Part shown: one piece after another, positions 47,606 through 57,707 of the stretch
Layout: each line of letters starts with the position of its first letter
Position numbering within the stretch: the first letter of the stretch is position 1
The notes under the pieces: generated by a model
Databases searched by the model: none
What the model was told of the DNA's origin: nothing
What the model saw: the letters and a program-made list of their open reading frames with translations, nothing else
Source of the DNA: Candidatus Vesicomyidisocius sp. Pext_18_S21
GTDB lineage: Bacteria > Pseudomonadota > Gammaproteobacteria > PS1 > Pseudothioglobaceae
Direction: 5' to 3'
Assembly: GCA_021730165.1 (NCBI GenBank)
Contig: CP072535.1
Span: 124,001-188,000, forward strand
Length of the DNA: 64,000 nt
Position numbers and translations under genes: made by a program

Positions 47606-49000
47606 TTAAATATCTGTAATGCTGTTTTGTGCAATTTGAAAATCATTCAGATAGATTATTTTATCAAATAATTGTTGTGTTGTTTCATGCCCTTTACCAG
47701 TAATTAGTAAACATTCATTTTCTTTAAGAGTTGTCATTGCAGTCTCAATAGCAAGTTGTCTATCTTTAATAATATTTAATTGAAAACTATCGTCAATACC
47801 ATTTAATATCTCATTAATAATGGTTTGTGGATTTTCAGATCTTGGATTGTCATTGGTTAAGATAATACTATCTGCTAATTTTGAAGCAATTCTACCCATT
47901 TTTGAACGTTTATTTCTATCCCTATTACCACCGCAACCAAAAACAATACGAATTTTAAAGTTTGGATAGTGGTTTTGTAAAGTTGTGATGGCGTTCTCAA
48001 TAGCATTAGGTGTATGAGCATAATCTATCCAAGCATGATAGTGGTCAATTTTTTGCATTCTGCCAGGTGGTGTTGATAGTTGATAAAGTAATGGGATTAT
48101 ATCATTGCGTTTAAATCCAAGTGCTTCAACACTGTTTAATGTTGCTAGAATGTTTAGTAAATTAAATTCACCTAAAAATGGAATTTCAAAAATATAATGA
48201 CCTAATTGTACTAAGAAGCCTTGTTGAATGATTTTAATTGAATTAAAATCACTTAGAGAATAGTTATTTTGCTTTTTCCCTTTACTAACTTTTAGGAAGT
48301 GTTCATAATAATGGTCATCTCGATTAAGAATGACAGATTTAACACAATTAAGGCTAAATAATTTCTGCTTGGTTGCTTGATATTTATCAAGTGTGTGATG
48401 ATAATCAAGATGATCCTGAGTAAGATTAGTAAATACTGCTTGTTTAATATTAAGTCCAGCAATCCTATTTTGAGCAAGTGCATGTGAAGATATTTCAATT
48501 ACAGCATAGTTAATGTTTTGTTGATAATAATGATGTAATACTCGGTACAGTGTTAATATATCTGGAGTTGTATTAGAGTAAAGTTGTTCATTATGAGTAA
48601 TCCCTAAAGTGCTAATTAAACCATTTTTGATCCCTAGTTTTTCCAAAAGCTGTGAAACAAGGTAAGCAACAGAAGTTTTACCATTTGTGCCTGTAACCCC
48701 AATTACATCAATTTTTGTAGCGTTATTATAAAAAGTGTTTGCTAGTGTTTGTAAATATTTAGATAAGTTATTAATACGAATAGATGGAATAGCACATTTT
48801 ATCTCTTTTGAGTCAACTAATATAGCAACACAGCCTTTGTCAATCGCTTGGTTTATATAATCGGTACCGTTTGTTGACTTTCCTTGAAGAGCGATAAATA
48901 AATCACCAGGTTGTGCGCTTTGAGTATTAAGACATAGACCTTTTATTTCTATGTCTATTTTAGTTTGTATAATGTTGATCAAAAGTTGAGAAATATTCAT
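47606..49000 (-). CDS. murE: UDP-N-acetylmuramoylalanyl-D-glutamate--2,6-diaminopimelate ligase
   Basis: Adds meso-diaminopimelate to the wall precursor. ATP loop VIGVTGTNGKTSVAYL near residue 108, UDP-MurNAc contacts in SNTTPD, carbamylated-Lys region LDYHHTLDKYQATKQKLF, and the DAP-specifying motif DNPRSENP near residue 390 are all visible; the last shows the substrate is DAP, not lysine. Length 464, slightly shorter than E. coli (495). Separated from ftsI and the rest of the wall cluster; divergent from soxB. Confidence 0.96.
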   Translation of the reverse strand: MNISQLLINIIQTKIDIEIKGLCLNTQSAQPGDLFIALQGKSTNGTDYINQAIDKGCVAILVDSKEIKCAIPSIRINNLSKYLQTLANTFYNNATKIDVIGVTGTNGKTSVAYLVSQLLEKLGIKNGLISTLGITHNEQLYSNTTPDILTLYRVLHHYYQQNINYAVIEISSHALAQNRIAGLNIKQAVFTNLTQDHLDYHHTLDKYQATKQKLFSLNCVKSVILNRDDHYYEHFLKVSKGKKQNNYSLSDFNSIKIIQQGFLVQLGHYIFEIPFLGEFNLLNILATLNSVEALGFKRNDIIPLLYQLSTPPGRMQKIDHYHAWIDYAHTPNAIENAITTLQNHYPNFKIRIVFGCGGNRDRNKRSKMGRIASKLADSIILTNDNPRSENPQTIINEILNGIDDSFQLNIIKDRQLAIETAMTTLKENECLLITGKGHETTQQLFDKIIYLNDFQIAQNSITDI

Positions 49001-49132
49001 ATTTTAGTATTATAAGATTTTTTCTGATTCTTTAATAAAAATGTTATTATTTAATAGTGTATCTTTATATGTGAATAAATCTGTTAAAATTTTAAATATC
49101 TTATTCTAGTGAATAGTTTTTTTGGGGAGAGT

Positions 49133-51022
49133 ATGGCGTTAACACGTAGAGATTTTATTAAGGTATTAGGTGCTAGTTCGGCGGTAGGATTGATTAGTAG
49201 TTGTGGTAATGATACAGACAAGTTGGCTTCTCAAGACAATCGATACGAGGTAGCAAAAACAGGTAATGCTCGTATTTTGCATATTACTGATACTCATGGT
49301 AATTTGCTTCCTAATTATTTTCGTGAGCCTAATGTTAATCTAGGTTTTGGCTCTACTTTTGGGCAATTACCACATGTGGTAGGTAATAATTTACTTAAGC
49401 AGATTGGTGTTAAAGCAGGTTCAGCTGATGCTTATGCTTTTACTTATAATAATTTTGAAGATTTGGCAGCAAAATACGGTAAAACCGGTGGTTTTAGTCA
49501 AATTAAAACTGTATTAGATTCATTACGAGAAAGTGCAGGTGGCATACAAAATACACTGACCTTAGATGGTGGAGATACTTGGCAAGGTTCAGGTACGTCA
49601 CTTTGGACGCGTGGTGCTGATATGGTTGAAGCTTGTAATATTTTAGGAGTAGATGTCATGGTTGGTCATTGGGAATTTACTTATAAAGAAGAAGAAACAT
49701 TAAAAAATATTTTACTTTTTAAAGGTGACTTTCTAGGTCAAAATATTCGTATTGTAGAGGATGCATTAATGGGAGATAGTTATGTCACTATGACTGAACG
49801 ATATGATGGAAATGGTTTATTTAATGAAGAGGATGCTTTGCCATTTAGATCTTATGTGATTAAAAATGTGGGTGGTAATCGTATTGCTGTGATTGGTCAA
49901 GCCTTTCCAAGAACTTCAAATGCTAATCCGAAAAAATATTTCTTTCCAGACTGGTCTTTTGGTTTGCGTGAAGATGAGATGATTGAGTTAGTTAATGATA
50001 TTCGTAAAAATGAAAAACCAGATGCTATTATTGTGATTTCGCATAATGGCATGGATGTTGATATTAAAATGGCATCACGTATTAGTGGTATTGATGCAAT
50101 TTTTGGCGGTCATACGCATGATGGTATACCCAAGCCAGTTGAAGTAAACAACGCAGGTGGTGTTACTGTGGTAACCAATGCTGGTTGTTCAGGTAAATAT
50201 ATTGGAGTAATGGATTTAAATATTAAAGATCATAAAGTTATGAGCTATGAATATAAAATGCTACCTATTTTGACTAATTTTATTAAGCCTGATGTGAGTA
50301 TGATGTCGTTTATTAATCAAATGCGTACTACTAAATATGATAAGAATGTAGTTGAAGCTCGTAGTGATAAAATGTCAAATAACCTTAATCGTATTGGTAA
50401 GACTTACGATGCAATTTTGACAGAAAAATTATGTACTACTGAGCAAACACTTTATCGTCGTGGTAATTTTATGGGAACTTGGGATCAAGTTTTAGTTAAT
50501 TCGCTACGTGAAGAATATAATGCAGATTTTTCAATGTCAGCAGGTGTGCGTTGGGGTACAAGCGTTCTAGCAGGGCATGATGTGACTATGGAAGATTTGA
50601 TGACTAACACCTCAATGACTTATGGTGAAACTTACGTGAATGAGATGAAAGGCTCTCAATTGAAAGAAATTTTAGAAGGTATTGCAGATAATTTATTTGT
50701 ACAAGACCCATATTTACAGTCAGGTGGTGATATGGTGCGTATGGGTGGTATGGATTATACAATTGATCCAGTAGCAAGTTTTGGTAATCGTATTAGTAAT
50801 ATGAAAGATGATGAAGGAACAGCTATTGATCAAAATAAATCTTATAGAGTGTCAGGATGGGCGCAAGTTGATAGTATTGGTAATGGTCGTTTAATGTGGG
50901 ATGTAGCAGCAGATTATTTACGCAAACAGAAGCATCTTAATTTGACTAAAATAAATCATCCAACTATTAAGGGTGTGAACAATAATCCAGGTATTGAAAA
51001 CTATGGTGGTAAATTAATTTAA
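49133..51022 (+). CDS. soxB: Thiosulfohydrolase SoxB
   Basis: Periplasmic dimanganese enzyme that hydrolyses sulfate from S-thiosulfonate bound to SoxYZ in thiosulfate oxidation. The twin-arginine signal MALTRRDFIKVLGASSAVGL shows folded export. Metallophosphatase motifs: LHITDTHGNLLPNYF, TLDGGDTWQGSG, VISHNGMDVD and FGGHTHDGIP, the last two supplying His ligands. A GGGGAGAG ribosome-binding site supports ATG 49133 over an upstream GTG at 49109. 629 residues. ISSC at residues 21-24 resembles a lipobox. soxXYZA are not in the window. Confidence 0.96.
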   Translation: MALTRRDFIKVLGASSAVGLISSCGNDTDKLASQDNRYEVAKTGNARILHITDTHGNLLPNYFREPNVNLGFGSTFGQLPHVVGNNLLKQIGVKAGSADAYAFTYNNFEDLAAKYGKTGGFSQIKTVLDSLRESAGGIQNTLTLDGGDTWQGSGTSLWTRGADMVEACNILGVDVMVGHWEFTYKEEETLKNILLFKGDFLGQNIRIVEDALMGDSYVTMTERYDGNGLFNEEDALPFRSYVIKNVGGNRIAVIGQAFPRTSNANPKKYFFPDWSFGLREDEMIELVNDIRKNEKPDAIIVISHNGMDVDIKMASRISGIDAIFGGHTHDGIPKPVEVNNAGGVTVVTNAGCSGKYIGVMDLNIKDHKVMSYEYKMLPILTNFIKPDVSMMSFINQMRTTKYDKNVVEARSDKMSNNLNRIGKTYDAILTEKLCTTEQTLYRRGNFMGTWDQVLVNSLREEYNADFSMSAGVRWGTSVLAGHDVTMEDLMTNTSMTYGETYVNEMKGSQLKEILEGIADNLFVQDPYLQSGGDMVRMGGMDYTIDPVASFGNRISNMKDDEGTAIDQNKSYRVSGWAQVDSIGNGRLMWDVAADYLRKQKHLNLTKINHPTIKGVNNNPGIENYGGKLI

Positions 51023-51025
51023 ATT

Positions 51026-51052
51026 TTATAATAAAAATAATTTTTATTATAA
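51026..51052 (+). terminator. 27-base AT palindrome directly after soxB
   Basis: Arms TTATAATAAAAAT (51026-51038) and ATTTTTATTATAA (51040-51052) flank one base, starting 3 bases after the soxB stop. Perfect 13-bp symmetry with no G or C. The position suggests a transcript end or 3'-end stabiliser. Confidence 0.5.
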
Positions 51053-51088
51053 CGTGTTAGATAATTTAAAAGATATTATTAAAATTAT

Positions 51089-51352
51089 TTGGTTTATATT
51101 CTGTTTAAAATTTTACTAGGAATGTTAGTTATTGGTGCACGATTTTCTCCTACAATTTTATTGTCAAGTTTTTTAGTTTTAGGTAGGAAATCTAAATGGA
51201 ATCCTATTGGCCTAAAACGTTGTGTTTGTATATTGGGAGCGACCTTTATCTCTATATGTATTGTCTTTTTTAATCCAGATATAGTCGCACTTTGGATTAA
51301 TGGTTTATTGGGTATTAGTATTCCTGTTGATAAAAATTATGTACCTTCTTAG
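51089..51352 (+). CDS. Doubtful small hydrophobic protein
   Basis: 87 codons from a TTG start, with two hydrophobic segments (ILFKILLGMLVIGARFS and CVCILGATFISICIVFF) and the tail ISIPVDKNYVPS. No ribosome-binding site fits TTG 51089; ATG 51122 is alternative. It lies between soxB and a large terminator-like hairpin. I recognise no family; it may be a remnant of a longer membrane protein or chance. Confidence 0.35.
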   Translation: MVYILFKILLGMLVIGARFSPTILLSSFLVLGRKSKWNPIGLKRCVCILGATFISICIVFFNPDIVALWINGLLGISIPVDKNYVPS

Positions 51353-51443
51353 TTGCATTGAATTTAGTGTGGATATGTTGTTATTTATGTGGTGTGGTTA
51401 GAAGCAATTTTAGGTTTTTGTGTATGGTGTAAAATCAATCTAT

Positions 51444-51501
51444 CTCTAATAAATAAAAAATGTTGTGCTATTAGATTAGGATTATATTTTATTTATTAGA
51501 G
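51444..51501. terminator. 15-bp perfect hairpin between convergent soxB region and kdsD
   Basis: Arms CTCTAATAAATAAAA (51444-51458) and TTTTATTTATTAGAG (51487-51501) around a 28-base loop. It lies between soxB (or the small frame after it) and the end of kdsD, where transcripts converge. On both strands the arms carry T/A runs, as in a bidirectional terminator. The rest of 51353-51644 is AT-rich without genes. Confidence 0.5.
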
Positions 51502-51644
51502 TTATTTAGTTAATATAAATTATCTAGTGTTAACTTTATTTTTTATAAAATTATTAAATATGGATTATAAAAAAAAGTTATTGTTTTAATTTCAGTACTC
51601 ATTTCTTTCATTGAAATTTGATGGAGTATAGAGTGGTTTACGGG

Positions 51645-52610
51645 TTAAATAATTTTTGCTTGCATTAGAGTGTGGGTATTAATAGCACCAAGTATTTGGT
51701 TATTATTATCAACTACGGGTAATGAGTTTAGATTAAACTTATCCATCATTTGTACTGCTACTATGGCTGGTTTATCTGCTGAGATTGATTGGCAGTTATG
51801 TGTCATAACTTCACCAATGGTTAAGTTATGAATATTGGGATGTGTTTCAATGACTCGCCTTAAATCCCCATCCGTAAAAATACCTTTTAGGGTATTTTTA
51901 TCAGTAATTAATACCATACCTAAAGTTTTTTGACTCATCACCAATAAAGCATTTAGTAATTTAATATCAGCATTAACCATAGGTATATCATTACCTGTTT
52001 TCATAATGGTACTAACAAAAGTTAACAGACGACGACCTAATACACCTGATGGATGTGATCGGGCAAAATCATCCACACTAAAACCTTTATTAGTTAACAA
52101 ACTAATTGCTAATGCATCTCCCATGACTAAGGCTACTGTAGTTGAAGAGGTTGGGGCTAGGTTATGTGGGCAAGCTTCTTTTTCAACATTTACATCAAGA
52201 TGTACGTCACTAATCTTACTAATTGAGGAGTTTATATTTCCTGTCATGCCGATGATAGATACACCAAGGTGTTTAATAATTGGTATTAAGGTCATAATTT
52301 CGTCAGATTCACCAGAATAAGAAATGGTAATTACAACATCTTCTTGTGTAATCATTCCTAAATCTCCATGTCCTGCTTCACCAGGATGAACAGCAAAAGC
52401 AGGCGTGCCTGTGGAGGCAAGTGTTGCGGCAATTTTGCTTGCAATGTGTCCAGATTTACCCATGCCAATTAACACTACTTTTCCAGTACAATTTTGAATT
52501 AATTGGCAAGCATTAATAAAGTTTTGATCAAGACTATCAGCTAACATTGTTACGGCTTTGGCTTCAGTTAAAATTACATTTTTTGCAGATTGTAATAATG
52601 AGTTAGACAT
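51645..52610 (-). CDS. kdsD: D-arabinose-5-phosphate isomerase (KdsD/KpsF)
   Basis: Converts ribulose 5-phosphate to arabinose 5-phosphate for KDO and hence LPS. N-terminal SIS domain (VVLIGMGKSGHIASKIAATL, FAVHPGEAGHGDLGMIT, ISYSGESDEI) and two C-terminal CBS domains (from about residue 210: GMVLITDKNTLKGIFTDGDL and NLNSLPVVDNNNQILGAINT). Start at ATG 52610 (321 residues) matches KdsD; ATG 52625 adds five residues. The active-site Lys and His positions look intact. kdsC and lptA, usual neighbours, are absent. Confidence 0.93.
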   Translation of the reverse strand: MSNSLLQSAKNVILTEAKAVTMLADSLDQNFINACQLIQNCTGKVVLIGMGKSGHIASKIAATLASTGTPAFAVHPGEAGHGDLGMITQEDVVITISYSGESDEIMTLIPIIKHLGVSIIGMTGNINSSISKISDVHLDVNVEKEACPHNLAPTSSTTVALVMGDALAISLLTNKGFSVDDFARSHPSGVLGRRLLTFVSTIMKTGNDIPMVNADIKLLNALLVMSQKTLGMVLITDKNTLKGIFTDGDLRRVIETHPNIHNLTIGEVMTHNCQSISADKPAIVAVQMMDKFNLNSLPVVDNNNQILGAINTHTLMQAKII

Positions 52611-52759
52611 GGTTAATAAATACATTGATATAATATATCATCGATTTTATCAATACATATGATGTGTTAGTAAAGAGAAAATAAATTTTATTTATTTGTA
52701 TGTATAATATATGTCGCTTAACAATGTAAATCTTTTTAGATTATAAGTGGAGAAACGCT

Positions 52760-52822
52760 ATGTTAAGCGCTTTGTTTGAAGTAGATTTTTCTGATATTTA
52801 TTCTTATTATATTAGTGAATAG
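52760..52822 (+). CDS. Possible 20-residue peptide upstream of the str promoter
   Basis: ATG 52760, preceded by GTGGAGAAA as a fair ribosome-binding site, encodes MLSALFEVDFSDIYSYYISE and stops at TAG. It is acidic and lacks codon repeats typical of attenuator leaders. It lies upstream of the str promoter, so it is not an rpsL leader peptide. Could be a remnant or chance. Confidence 0.25.
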   Translation: MLSALFEVDFSDIYSYYISE

Positions 52823-52947
52823 TTAGATTCTCTCAAAATTAGTCGTTGATAAATATCATGTTAATTGATTTATTCAAAGACTACGATAACTATATGATTA
52901 GTAGTTTTTTATTAAAAAAGTTTGTTAAACAATCTCTGTAAATCTTG

Positions 52948-52977
52948 TTGACATAGTTACTTCTAACAAAGTATAAT
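52948..52977 (+). promoter_or_regulatory. str operon promoter
   Basis: Consensus -35 TTGACA (52948-52953) and -10 TATAAT (52972-52977) with an 18-base spacer, followed by a leader of about 85 bases to the rpsL ATG. Both hexamers are perfect, in keeping with a very highly expressed operon. Confidence 0.85.
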
Positions 52978-53069
52978 GCCTGGTTTTGTTGTCTTTAAGA
53001 AAAATCATAAAGACGATCAATAGCTTAAATACAATTATAAACTTTAGAGAAATTTGGAGGAATTGCAAC

Positions 53070-53447
53070 ATGTCAACAATTAATCAATTGGTACGTAATC
53101 CACGTAAAAAGAAAGTTATTAAAAGTGGTGTTCCAGCATTAGACAGTTGTCCTCAAAAACGCGGTGTTTGTACTCGTGTGTATACGACAACTCCTAAAAA
53201 GCCTAATTCAGCACTTAGGAAAGTCGCTCGTGTTAGATTAACTAACGCTAATGAAGTAACGACCTATATTGGCGGTGAGGGTCATAATTTACAAGAACAT
53301 TCGGTGATTCTTATTCGTGGTGGCCGTGTGAAAGATTTACCTGGTGTTCGTTATCACACAGTTCGTGGTGCATTAGATACAACAGGTGTTGATAGTAGAA
53401 TGCAAGGTCGCTCTAAATATGGTACTAAGAAGCCAAAAAATAAGTAA
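53070..53447 (+). CDS. rpsL: 30S ribosomal protein S12
   Basis: Decoding-centre protein and site of streptomycin resistance. The start [15 protein letters not shown] at ATG 53070 has a strong TGGAGG ribosome-binding site; an upstream in-frame extension would be unlike any S12. The conserved [18 protein letters not shown] (lysines of the streptomycin-response site unmutated) and [15 protein letters not shown] are present. 125 residues. First gene of the str operon. Confidence 0.98.
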   Translation: MSTINQLVRNPRKKKVIKSGVPALDSCPQKRGVCTRVYTTTPKKPNSALRKVARVRLTNANEVTTYIGGEGHNLQEHSVILIRGGRVKDLPGVRYHTVRGALDTTGVDSRMQGRSKYGTKKPKNK

Positions 53448-53460
53448 TTACGATAATTAA

Positions 53461-53943
<483 letters not shown>

Positions 53944-53970
53944 TAGTAATATACATAGGAAACAAGAAGA

Positions 53971-56073
53971 ATGGCAAGAATAACCCCACTTGATCGTTAT
54001 CGTAATATTGGTATTATGGCTCATATTGATGCTGGTAAGACCACCACTACAGAACGCATTTTATTGTATACTGGCCGTACTCATAGAATTGGTGAAGTGC
54101 ATGATGGTAGTGCAACTATGGATTGGATGGAGCAAGAGCAAGAGCGTGGTATTACTATTACTTCTGCAGCAACTACTTGTTTTTGGAAAGGTATGGATAG
54201 TCAATTTGAGAATCATCGTGTGAATATTATTGATACTCCAGGACACGTTGATTTTACTATTGAGGTTGAGCGCTCATTAAAAGTATTAGATAGTGCTTGT
54301 GCTGTATTTTGTGCAGTTGGTGGTGTAGAACCTCAGTCAGAAACAGTTTGGCGTCAAGCCAATAAATACAACGTACCAAGAATTGGTTTTGTTAATAAAA
54401 TGGATCGTTCTGGTGCGGATTTTTTACGTGTTTGTGAACAAATTAAAACACGTTTAGGTGGTAATCCAGTACCAATGCAAATTGCAATTGGCGCAGAAGA
54501 AAGTTTTGAAGGTGTGATAGATTTAATCAGTATGAAAGCTATTTTTTGGAACGAAGTTGATCAAGGTGCGACTTATGAAACAAGAAGTATTCCTGTAGAA
54601 CTACAAGATTTAGCAAAAGAACAATATGAATTTATGGTTGAATCTGCTGCTGAGGCGAATGATGAGTTAATGGAAAAATACCTTGAAGATAGTAAGCTTA
54701 GTAAGCATGATATTAAAAAAGGTATTCGTTTACGGGCTATTAAAAGTGAAATTATTCCAATGTTTTGTGGCTCTGCCTTTAAGAATAAAGGTGTACAAGC
54801 TGTGTTAGATGCTATGATTATGTATATGCCATCACCATTAGATGTGGATCCTATAACAGGTATATCAGATGACAAAGATGAAACAGTCATTCCCAGAAAA
54901 GCCGATGATAATGAACCTTTTGCTGCATTAGCATTTAAGATTGCTACTGATCCGTTTGTGGGTAACTTAACTTTTTTTCGCGTATATTCAGGCGTATTAA
55001 AAGCAGGTGACTTTGTATACAATTCATCTAAAGGAAAAAAAGAACGTATTGGTCGTATGGTACAAATGCATTCCAATGAGCGTGATGAAATTAAAGAGGT
55101 ACGTGCAGGTGATATTGCAGCAGCAATTGGTCTTAAAGATGTAACTACAGGCGATACCTTGTGTGATATGAAAGAAAAAATTATACTTGAAAGAATGGAA
55201 TTTCCTGAGCCAGTTATCGCATTAGCAGTGGAGCCTAAAACTAAAGCAGATCAAGAAAAAATGGGTATTGCTCTTGGTAAATTGGCTGCTGAAGACCCTT
55301 CTTTTCGTGTGTCAACTGATGAAGAATCAGGTCAAACTATTATTGCAGGTATGGGTGAGCTTCATTTAGACATTATTGTTGATCGTATGGTTCGTGAATT
55401 TGATGTTGAATGTAATGTTGGTGCACCACAAGTTTCTTATCGTGAAGCTATTACAACTATGGTTGAGCATCAGTATAAATTCGTTAAGCAATCTGGTGGT
55501 CGTGGTCAATATGGTCATGTGTATTTGCGGATTGAACCGCAAGAACCAGGTACTGGTTATGAATTTGTAGATGAAATTAAAGGCGGTGTTATTCCTAAAG
55601 AGTATATGCCTGCAGTAAATAAAGGTGTTCAAGAGCAAATGGAAAATGGTGTATTGGCTGGTTTTCCTTTAGTTGATATTAAAGTAACTGTTTATGATGG
55701 TTCTTATCATGATGTTGATTCAAATGAAATTGCATTTAAAATTGCAGCCAGTAAGTGTCTAAGTGAGGGTGTTAAGATGGCTAATCCTCAATTACTTGAG
55801 CCTATAATGTCAGTGGAGGTGTTAACACCTGAAGACTATATGGGAGATGTAATGGGTGATATTAATAGACGTCGTGGTATTGTTAGTGCGATGGAAGATA
55901 TGCCTGCAGGTAAGCAAGTCAAGGCAAAAGTTCCACTAGCGGAAATGTTTGGTTATTCTAATGATTTACGCTCAATGACACAAGGTCGAGCAAATTATTC
56001 CATGGAATTTGCAAAATATACAGCAGCACCAAAAAATGTAGCTGATGAAATAATTGAAAAATTAAACAAGTAA
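53971..56073 (+). CDS. fusA: Translation elongation factor G
   Basis: GTPase driving translocation. G1 [16 protein letters not shown], switch region [15 protein letters not shown]3 [15 protein letters not shown] and G4 [12 protein letters not shown] are all present, as are domain IV ([16 protein letters not shown]) and the C-terminal [22 protein letters not shown] block (here [11 protein letters not shown]). 700 residues, full length. In the standard str order. Confidence 0.98.
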   Translation: MARITPLDRYRNIGIMAHIDAGKTTTTERILLYTGRTHRIGEVHDGSATMDWMEQEQERGITITSAATTCFWKGMDSQFENHRVNIIDTPGHVDFTIEVERSLKVLDSACAVFCAVGGVEPQSETVWRQANKYNVPRIGFVNKMDRSGADFLRVCEQIKTRLGGNPVPMQIAIGAEESFEGVIDLISMKAIFWNEVDQGATYETRSIPVELQDLAKEQYEFMVESAAEANDELMEKYLEDSKLSKHDIKKGIRLRAIKSEIIPMFCGSAFKNKGVQAVLDAMIMYMPSPLDVDPITGISDDKDETVIPRKADDNEPFAALAFKIATDPFVGNLTFFRVYSGVLKAGDFVYNSSKGKKERIGRMVQMHSNERDEIKEVRAGDIAAAIGLKDVTTGDTLCDMKEKIILERMEFPEPVIALAVEPKTKADQEKMGIALGKLAAEDPSFRVSTDEESGQTIIAGMGELHLDIIVDRMVREFDVECNVGAPQVSYREAITTMVEHQYKFVKQSGGRGQYGHVYLRIEPQEPGTGYEFVDEIKGGVIPKEYMPAVNKGVQEQMENGVLAGFPLVDIKVTVYDGSYHDVDSNEIAFKIAASKCLSEGVKMANPQLLEPIMSVEVLTPEDYMGDVMGDINRRRGIVSAMEDMPAGKQVKAKVPLAEMFGYSNDLRSMTQGRANYSMEFAKYTAAPKNVADEIIEKLNK

Positions 56074-56083
56074 GGAACATACA

Positions 56084-57274
56084 ATGTCAAAAGAAAAATT
56101 CGAACGAACTAAACCACATATCAATGTTGGTACAATCGGTCATGTTGATCATGGTAAAACTACACTTACAGCTGCCATAACTAAAGTGATGTCAGAAATT
56201 CGTGGTGGAGAATTCAAAGATTATGCAGATATTGATAATGCTCCTGAAGAAAGAGAACGTGGTATTACCATTTCAACAGCTCACGTAGAGTATGAAAGTG
56301 AGATACGTCACTACGCACATGTAGATTGTCCAGGACATGCTGATTACATTAAAAATATGATTACAGGCGCTGCCCAAATGGATGGTGCTATTATTGTAAT
56401 TGCTGCTACAGATGGTCCAATGGCTCAAACTCGTGAGCATATTTTGTTATCTAAGCAAGTAGGTGTACCTTACATCGTTGTTTATATGAACAAAGCTGAT
56501 ATGGTTGACGATGAAGAATTGGTTGAATTAGTTGAAATGGAAATTCGTGAATTATTGGATGAATATGATTTTCCAGGTGATGACACTCCAGTTATTTTTG
56601 GCTCAGCACTTAAAGCCTTAGAAGGTGATATTTCAGAGATTGGTGTCCCTTCTATCTTAAAGCTAGTGGAGGCATTAGACTCTTATATCCCAACTCCTAA
56701 ACGTGATACAGATAAGGCTTTTATTATGCCAATTGAGGATGTATTTTCAATTTCAGGTCGTGGTACTGTGGTAACAGGTCGTATTGAAGCAGGTGTTGTT
56801 AATATTGGTGACGAGTTAGAAATTGTTGGTATTAAAGATACTAAAACTACTACTTGTACTGGTGTTGAAATGTTTAGAAAATTACTTGCTTCAGGTGAGG
56901 CTGGTGATAACGTTGGTGTCTTGCTTCGTGGTACAAAACGTGAAGAGGTTGAACGTGGTCAGGTATTATCTAAGCCTGGGTCAATTAAACCACATGCAAA
57001 GTTTGAAGCAGAAATTTATATTTTAAGCAAAGATGAAGGTGGTCGTCATACACCATTTTTTAACAATTATCGTCCGCAGTTCTATTTTAGAACTACAGAT
57101 GTTACAGGTGCTTGTCAGTTGCCTGATGGCGTAGAAATGGTTATGCCAGGCGATAATGTGAAAATGATAGTAGAGCTATTATCACCAATAGCTATGGAAG
57201 ATGGTTTAAGATTTGCTATTAGAGAAGGTGGTCGTACAGTAGGTGCGGGTGTAGTTTCTAAAGTGACGGATTAA
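56084..57274 (+). CDS. tuf: Translation elongation factor Tu
   Basis: Delivers aminoacyl-tRNA to the ribosome. G1 [14 protein letters not shown], effector region [17 protein letters not shown]3 [13 protein letters not shown]4 NKADMVDD and domains II-III to VVSKVTD are complete. 396 residues. It lies 10 bases after fusA and is followed by a hairpin with a T-rich tail. No second tuf copy is in the window. Confidence 0.98.
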   Translation: MSKEKFERTKPHINVGTIGHVDHGKTTLTAAITKVMSEIRGGEFKDYADIDNAPEERERGITISTAHVEYESEIRHYAHVDCPGHADYIKNMITGAAQMDGAIIVIAATDGPMAQTREHILLSKQVGVPYIVVYMNKADMVDDEELVELVEMEIRELLDEYDFPGDDTPVIFGSALKALEGDISEIGVPSILKLVEALDSYIPTPKRDTDKAFIMPIEDVFSISGRGTVVTGRIEAGVVNIGDELEIVGIKDTKTTTCTGVEMFRKLLASGEAGDNVGVLLRGTKREEVERGQVLSKPGSIKPHAKFEAEIYILSKDEGGRHTPFFNNYRPQFYFRTTDVTGACQLPDGVEMVMPGDNVKMIVELLSPIAMEDGLRFAIREGGRTVGAGVVSKVTD

Positions 57275-57287
57275 GTTAATTAAAGCG

Positions 57288-57322
57288 GTAAGATTTATTG
57301 TATAATCTTACATTTTTTATTT
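57288..57322 (+). terminator. Terminator after tuf overlapping a -10 element for rpsJ
   Basis: Stem GTAAGATT (57288-57295) with AATCTTAC (57304-57311), 8-base loop, then ATTTTTTATTT: a standard intrinsic terminator for the str operon. The right side also contains TATAAT (57301-57306), a consensus -10 55 bases before rpsJ, though the -35 is weak (TTAATT with a long spacer). The S10 operon may start here. Confidence 0.7.
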
Positions 57323-57361
57323 GAGAAACTTGCAATACAAATAGACAGGATATAAAGATAC

Positions 57362-57673
57362 ATGAGCAATCAAAATATTAGAATTAAATTAAAAGCATTT
57401 GATCATCGTTTAATCGATAAATCAGCAGTTGAAATTGTAGAAACAGCTAAGCGTACAGGAGCCAGTGTTAGAGGTCCCATTCCTTTGCCTACTAAGAAGG
57501 AACGTTTCACTGTATTGACTTCTCCTCATGTTAATAAGAAAGCAAGAGATCAATACGAATTAAGAACCTATGTTAGGTTAATGGATGTTATTAGTCCAAC
57601 AGACAAAACAGTAGATGCGCTAATGAAGTTAGATTTAGCAGCAGGTGTTGATGTTGCAATTAAGCTTAATTAA
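57362..57673 (+). CDS. rpsJ: 30S ribosomal protein S10
   Basis: 30S head protein, also NusE in antitermination complexes. It starts [39 protein letters not shown] is the conserved loop. 103 residues. First gene of the S10 operon; the leader (about 50 bases) is too short for the E. coli-type L4-binding leader. Confidence 0.98.
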
Positions 57674-57707
57674 GCAACAAAGCAAGTACATAATTTAGGA
57701 AAAAATC

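Larger units (their letters stand above)
52626..53069. other. Leader region of the str operon
   Basis: About 440 bases between kdsD and rpsL. It contains a possible 20-codon frame (52760-52822), the str promoter (52948-52977) and a small leader hairpin with arms GTCTTTA (52991-52997) and TAAAGAC (53008-53014). rpoBC, the usual upstream genes, are not here. Confidence 0.6.

Noticed and set aside
54573..55076. 167-codon minus-strand frame inside fusA
   Set aside because: Antisense shadow of the highly conserved EF-G gene.
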